From Antrodiella citrinella (taxonomy: Eukaryota; Basidiomycota; Agaricomycetes; Polyporales; Steccherinaceae): DNA of 64,000 bases. Shown one piece after another: positions 59,268 through 64,000 of this stretch. Position numbers and translations under genes: made by a program. The stretch covers positions 62,001-126,000 of the forward strand of contig SGPM01000032.1 in assembly GCA_004802725.1 (NCBI GenBank), read 5' to 3'. The notes beneath the pieces are model-generated. The model did no database searches. It had not been told where the DNA came from and saw only the letters and a list, made by a program, of their open reading frames with translations. Position 1 is the stretch's first letter. Each line of letters starts with the position of its first letter.

Positions 59268-59651
59268 GTCTGCGACGATGAAGCAGAGGAGGATAATACG
59301 GCGACGACGATGTCACAGGTGAGTAGATCAAGTTGGGTGGATGTCGAAAGAGTCTCATCCGTTCATTGCAGAAATTCGCTCATATACTGGTCAATTCTGT
59401 CATCACGTGCGAGCCTCGTGCTGTTCGGTTTGTGCCTCCCCGGCAATTGTCAATGAACTCTTGAGCAATATGTATCATTTGTTCCTTCGTCTTTGTGGAT
59501 GAAGGTGACGTGGATCGTCACCAAAACCGCCCTTTGTTTTAGGTGCAGGAGAAGCATCCGGGATCTCCGACCACGACTACAAAACCAGCATCCCAGCGCC
59601 TCGATTCCAGACCCGTACTTTCCCTCCGTTCAAGTGGCACATACGCGCGCC
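59268..59651. promoter_or_regulatory. Divergent promoter between unknown gene and RING gene
   Basis: About 385 bp between divergent start codons. No TATA box or further exon recognised. Confidence 0.35.
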
Positions 59652-60455
59652 ATGCATCCCGACTGCCCTATCTGCTTAGAAGCCATCCGCTTCACTTCCA
59701 ACGATGTCCTCGATGCTACGCATTTATCTGGTGACGCGCCTAGAGCTATACCTTGTGGTATGTCAGTTTACCTCTCTTGATTTCCGACCGACCCTCACTG
59801 CGTACAGGTCATGTCGTTTGTCGGACCTGCGTCAGGCTGGTTTTGACCCCCTTTTGTCCAACCTGTCGGGCCCCATTCAACAACAACCAGATCTACACCC
59901 TCTCTTTCCAAGAAGAGGCTGCTGTTCACGTGCCTCCTATCGTTTACGTAGAACGGTAAGTTTGCTAGCCTGTTCATTCACTGTTTACCCTCATCTCACT
60001 TCAATATAGCTATGTTCAGGATCTTCGTCGCCAGTATGCCTCGCTTGAGGAGACCAGGGATGACGTCGTCGAAGAGATCGATCACAAGGCTCGCGGGTTG
60101 ACTGTTCAGCGCAGTCGCGTGCGCCACTACACCAACCTCCTTCAGACCTACTCGGAGGATGCCTTGACCGCTCTCAAGAAGGTTGATGTTTTAACGGGAC
60201 GGTATGAAAAGGAGCGTGCTCGGATCATAGCACTCGAACGGCTGGTAAGTTTAGTCTCTACCTACCCATTCATATATGTTCTTATCATGATATCCCCCAG
60301 CGTACCGCAATCAATGCACCTACTTGCACCCCGCTTCGGAGAACAAGATCTGAGGCTGATGCTATCTTGGTCAGTCTGGATCCTCGTGTGTTGGTACCAG
60401 TCATCTAACTGCTGCATATTAGCCTCCTGCCCCAAAGCGTGCTCGCTTTGACTGA
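59652..60455 (+). CDS. RING-finger protein with coiled coil and nuclear-type tail
   Basis: Probable E3 ubiquitin ligase. The start at 59652 gives MHPDCPICLEAIRF at once, so the RING is N-terminal. C3HC4 ligands are CPIC, then PCGHVVCRTC split by an intron, then FCPTC, all present. Then AAVHVPPIVYVER and a long coiled coil (YVQDLRRQYASLEETRDD, LLQTYSEDALTALKKVD, RYEKERARIIALERL). Two short 3' exons give a Pro/Arg tail ending PPAPKRARFD, which looks like a nuclear localisation signal. All junctions join in frame. Substrate unknown. Confidence 0.75.
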
Positions 60456-60727
60456 TCCTACATACATTCTGCATCGCTGTATTTTCTTTCTGCCAATATA
60501 TTCTATCATCCTCGTATCCAAATATCGTGTGCACTCAATCCGAACTTGGCGACCTTTGCGACGTAGGACTTATGTCTTTGCTGTCTGAAGTAGATATCTT
60601 CATTCAAAGGGATGACAAAGGCATTTATATTGACGAAACTTTGAGTGAATGGAACATTCAGCGCACAGCAGCTATATATGTCACAGCTAGAATTCACAGT
60701 ACATCAAACATACTGACCGCTTTTGCA

Positions 60728-61599
60728 ATGCCGACCGACTCAAACTCATCCACGGGCCGCTTCCCTTCCTCTTCCTCGATCGTCCTCAGCGACAGGGCCA
60801 AGAGAAAGACCAAGACCGTTGATCGTAGAGGTGGGGCAGGACCGTCTAGGAATGTGCCCTACCTTCGTTGTCGTACAGCTTCACCTGCAGCCGCGATCAT
60901 GCCGTTCGCCCTGCAGCTAACTGCAAATCCTGGTAGCATGCTCCGTAGAGCTCCCGTGACCAGCGCGAACCAATCTCCAACGCGACGTATATCTCTTCTG
61001 CAGGCAAAAATCATGGAAGCGACAGCTATGCTGCAACAGCGCCAGGTTCTTGTAGACTCTCAGCGTTGCAAAGTGAATGAGGTCATTCAAGGCTTGAAGG
61101 GCAGTATAGAAAAGGAGGAATCCAAAGAGGTCAGTTTGCAGGTCGTTTCCAAGAGTTGATCCGTCACTGACCTGATATTTCATGCGTAGGCGTTGGCCAA
61201 GGATCGCATCGAACGACTAAAGCTTCAGATTGCCCAACAAAGCCAAGTTCAATCCGACATACAGTCGATCATACTGCGAAGACTTCAAGAACAGCAGCGA
61301 TGTAAGCTTGTAGCAATCAGACTGAGGGTAAGTCTGACGTACCTTCAATCTCTCTTGTTCGGCGTGAACTAACCTCGGTCCCCTCGGTCCAGGATCAACA
61401 CACGCAAGCGTTGGCCGACCGACAGGAATTTCTACCTATGCTTGGGATTGCCGTCCAGGTACAGAAGCATGTGGTCAATCGGTTGTATCGTGAAAGTAGC
61501 CGTTGTAGAACCAAAGTCGTCGAATTGGGGCGAGAGTTGGTAGTACTCAGAGATCTATGCGGCTCGAGAGGCCTAGTGAAGGGTGAAGTACAGGCCTAG
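60728..61599 (+). CDS. Coiled-coil protein between two RING genes, unknown function
   Basis: Start at 60728 (MPTDSNSSTGRFPSSSSIVL). A basic, Ser-rich N-terminus with KRKTKTVDRRGG is followed by a long heptad region (ISLLQAKIMEATAMLQQRQ, LAKDRIERLKLQIAQQSQVQ, QSIILRRLQEQQRCK) and ends GLVKGEVQA. Three exons. No zinc ligands seen, but the helical part resembles in style the coiled coils of its two RING neighbours; it might be a partner or a RING-less relative. Confidence 0.55.
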
Positions 61600-61949
61600 C
61601 GCATGTATGTTACAGTAGGGCTGTATTTTGTTCGTAGATCTCGAAGTCTTGTCACCGAGCATGGATGCATGAGATACGAACAAAGATGCTCCTGACTGAG
61701 AGCGAGGCCGACAGGTCTAAACAAGCGTCTAAATTGAGTCTCGTCCTCATCGAGCTTGATAAGATTAGATCAACAGCTCTCGACGCCGATTTCTGAATTC
61801 GGCGCCAATTCATCTTTGTTGTTCTGTTCGCTCACCACCAGCCATCTCGAAAGGACGCTAAAGTTATACCTCAGTGGTGAGTGCTTCCACGCAGGCAATG
61901 TGCTCAAGTGATGGTAAATTCACATCTCTATCTACAGATCAACGCGAGG
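61600..61949. other. Intergenic stretch upstream of second RING gene
   Basis: 350 bp with no clear exon. A possible remnant coiled-coil frame (CLNKRLN-like) is too weak to call. Confidence 0.3.
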
Positions 61950-62630
61950 ATGAGTCTTGTCTGCTCTGTATGCAGACTTAGATTCTCCGACGGGGTGGAC
62001 TCTTCGCGACATCCATTCGCAAGCATCACATGCGGTGAGCAGTTTTTTGCTTGAACACCTAGTATGCGTGACTGAATTTGGTTAGGACATTGTTTCTGCG
62101 GAGGATGTCTTGACATGTATCTCCCTCTTTCTCATGCCTCTTGCCCAAAGTGCGCCGGGTTCAATCCTTCCACCGGCGGTGTGGCAGCACCTCCTATACC
62201 CAATGTACAAACCCCCTTCACTCGCGAGGATGCCATTCGCGTCTACCCTGTACTGAAAGGACACGATCAGGTTGATCAGGATATCGAGGCACTCATCGAG
62301 CAGTAAGTGTGTTAATTCGATTGATAGCGATACATCCTAAAGTCGTTCAGAAATCCGGAGGTCCAAGAACTGCGGAATAAGATATCCGAGATGTCTGGAG
62401 TTGTCTCCTCTCATCGACTTCAAGAGAACTCGCTCAACCAGATGTCGCTACATCACGCCAAGACGTTGCAGACGCTGGCCGATGAATTGATCACCATACG
62501 GAACTTGGGCAGATCTAACGACAAGGAGGTCAGAAGGCTTGAAAGAGCGACCCAGGAGCTAGGGGAGTCGGGCGCAGATTTAGAGAAGGAGATCAGGGAG
62601 GCGAGGGTTGCGGCGCTGCGCAAGACTTGA
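61950..62630 (+). CDS. Second RING-finger/coiled-coil protein
   Basis: Probable E3 ubiquitin ligase. The start at 61950 gives MSLVCSVCRLRFSDGVDSSR; the RING ligands are CSVC, then ITCGHCFCGGC across an intron, then CPKC, a complete C3HC4 set. A Pro-rich link (GGVAAPPIPNVQTPF) leads to a coiled coil (NPEVQELRNKISEM, KTLQTLADELITIRNL, LEKEIREARVAALRKT) that runs to the stop. Three exons. It shares the RING-then-coiled-coil plan with the gene at 59652-60455, which suggests a local duplication followed by strong divergence. Confidence 0.72.
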
Positions 62631-62893
62631 GCGTGTTGAGACCAAACAAGAATGTATCACCTCTTCTGTACCACGTCTACTAGTACTGTACTATATTCAT
62701 TTTCAGATGCTGTCAGTTCAATTATCGTTTATCGTGTCGTGGATCCCAATTTCTACGATTACCAGCGACCGATGCCCAGCGTCTATTTTGAGTGGCGTGG
62801 GGCCCGAGTCCGAGATCTAGAGCAGCATGTTTGTTTGACCATGTCCTATTTTCCAAATTCACCCGTCACCACCTGCTGCAGCAAATTTTCAAG

Positions 62894-64000
62894 ATGAATC
62901 GTTATAGCCAACTATCCTCTATATCCGACTGTACCTCCTCTGTCAACTGTATTGAATTCTCTGAAGACGGCGCGTTCTTTGCGGTCGGTTCCGACGATGG
63001 ATTCATTCGTATCTACGACACACGGAAAGATGTCTGCATCTTAGAGCTGTTTGGACCCACTCCTGTGACAGCTCTTCTCTGGCACCCTGCTCGCGAGGAT
63101 ACCTCTGAATATCAGATCATTATCGGTCATGGAGATGGAACGGTTCTGGCATATTTCACCGACCTTAGTGCTGATAAACATGTGAGTTCCCCCCTCGCGT
63201 CTGAAGGTTGACAAATGACGAATGGTTATCTACAGAAAGGACAGAACAAGCCGGAGCGTGTTGAACTGGATTTTGAGGCCGAAGGACCCGTTGAAGGTTT
63301 CGCCTTCAACAAGGCCAACTCATATCTTGCTGCAATCATTGGTTCTCAGGTGTTTCTTTGTATCTCTCTCAGTGCGGATGGTACGTCTTCAACACGCTAC
63401 TTCGCTTGGTGACTACTCCTGATAGCGGAAAATGCTGCCATGCAGAATCCGAGGACTTTCTCACCACCAAACCTAAAGCGATCGCGGACCCCCCTAGTAC
63501 TTTGTTGTCGTCGAGAGTCAGTGGTTCGCAAATCTCGCCACGGGGTGTACATTTTGCTAGAGCCGCAAAGTATTTGGTTGTGTCGTATCTGGAGCACGGA
63601 ATCATGTGAGTATTGCATGCGGCTGTCACCTGTTTGTGCCACTCGCTGAACAAGAATTGGCGACTATAGCTGCTGGGATATGGAGGGAAAAAATGTCCTC
63701 AGGCATATCGACGTATCCACTCGCATGTATGTTGGAATCCTACATCTGCACGTGCACGTAAATACTAATCTCATGCGACTCAAAGTGCCCGTTCGGCCAT
63801 GTCACCCGACGATCACTATATTCTCGTTCATAACCTGGTTTCCGGCTTCGACAGATATGATCTGCGTTCTGGGTCTATGGTCAATATGTACACCGTTGCT
63901 ATAGACCCTGAACAGAATGTTTCTCTCCCGGTTCTCTTTATTCACGGGGGCCGGGATCTTCTTCTTGGCGACGCCGGAGGGAATATCAGAATCACAGATG
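62894..64000 (+). CDS. WD40-repeat protein, 5' part (cut by window edge)
   Basis: The start at 62894 gives MNRYSQLSSISDCTSSVNCI. WD40-type blades visible: VNCIEFSEDGAFFAVGSDDG followed by FIRIYDTRKD; VTALLWHPA with IIIGHGDGTVLAYF; GFAFNKANSYLAAIIGSQVF; GVHFARAAKYLVVSYLEHGI with CWDMEGKN; MSPDDHYILVHNLVSGFDRY; and FIHGGRDLLLGDAGGNIRI at the edge. Introns are short and the blades join in frame. Many basidiomycetes carry lineage-specific WD40 proteins of this kind; I cannot assign a named orthologue. Confidence 0.7.

Overview
The window is nuclear DNA of a filamentous basidiomycete, most likely a wood-decaying agaricomycete. The genes are split by many short (about 45-70 nt) GT-AG introns. There is a CBM1-tagged GH3 beta-glucosidase, a GH27 alpha-galactosidase and a Tnp2-type CACTA transposon of the sort common in Polyporales. 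The order-level placement is inference. I saw no tRNA, rRNA, CRISPR array or prokaryote-like operon.

Layout: 1-15.5 kb holds ordinary housekeeping and carbohydrate genes: the 3' end of the mitochondrial mismatch-repair gene MSH1 (+), an ACO2-type mitochondrial aconitase (-), a GH3 beta-glucosidase without a binding module (-), an ASNSD1-like asparagine synthetase-domain protein (+), prohibitin PHB1 (+) and a three-RRM TIA1/PUB1-like RNA-binding protein (+). From 15.7 to 22.4 kb lies an island of four secreted low-complexity proteins. Three are paralogues built from a Gly-rich module (core GGNAxSGxxGxxxGG), with phase-1 introns at the module borders and dibasic Kex2-type sites. The fourth is a 417-aa protein with about 42 Ala-Asp-Pro-Thr-Thr-Pro repeats and a cationic tail after a Lys-Arg site. 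This island is the least explained and most interesting part of the window.

22.8-41.4 kb is again gene-dense: ATG16 (-) and YPT7/RAB7 (+) fire from a 246-bp shared promoter; then come an oxysterol-binding protein with a degenerate signature motif, the CBM1-GH3 beta-glucosidase, 6-phosphogluconate dehydrogenase divergent from a branched-chain aminotransferase, a mitochondrial-looking trypsin-fold protease, and an alpha-galactosidase ending in RDEL. The 41.4-43.5 kb gap holds a promoter-like site with a spliceable non-coding stretch, a TGACTC palindrome cluster and a 233-bp MITE with 38-bp terminal inverted repeats.

44.97-56.74 kb is one large CACTA/Tnp2-like element with three same-strand genes: transposase with a ubiquitin-like N-terminal segment, a repeat-rich accessory protein, and a third conserved ORF. 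It is flanked by small host genes. The window closes with a tail-anchored unknown, another unknown, two RING-finger/coiled-coil proteins with a coiled-coil gene between them, and the 5' part of a WD40 gene.

Gene structures were inferred by hand from splice consensus and family alignment from memory. Exon borders of well-known families are reliable; those of unknown genes are provisional.
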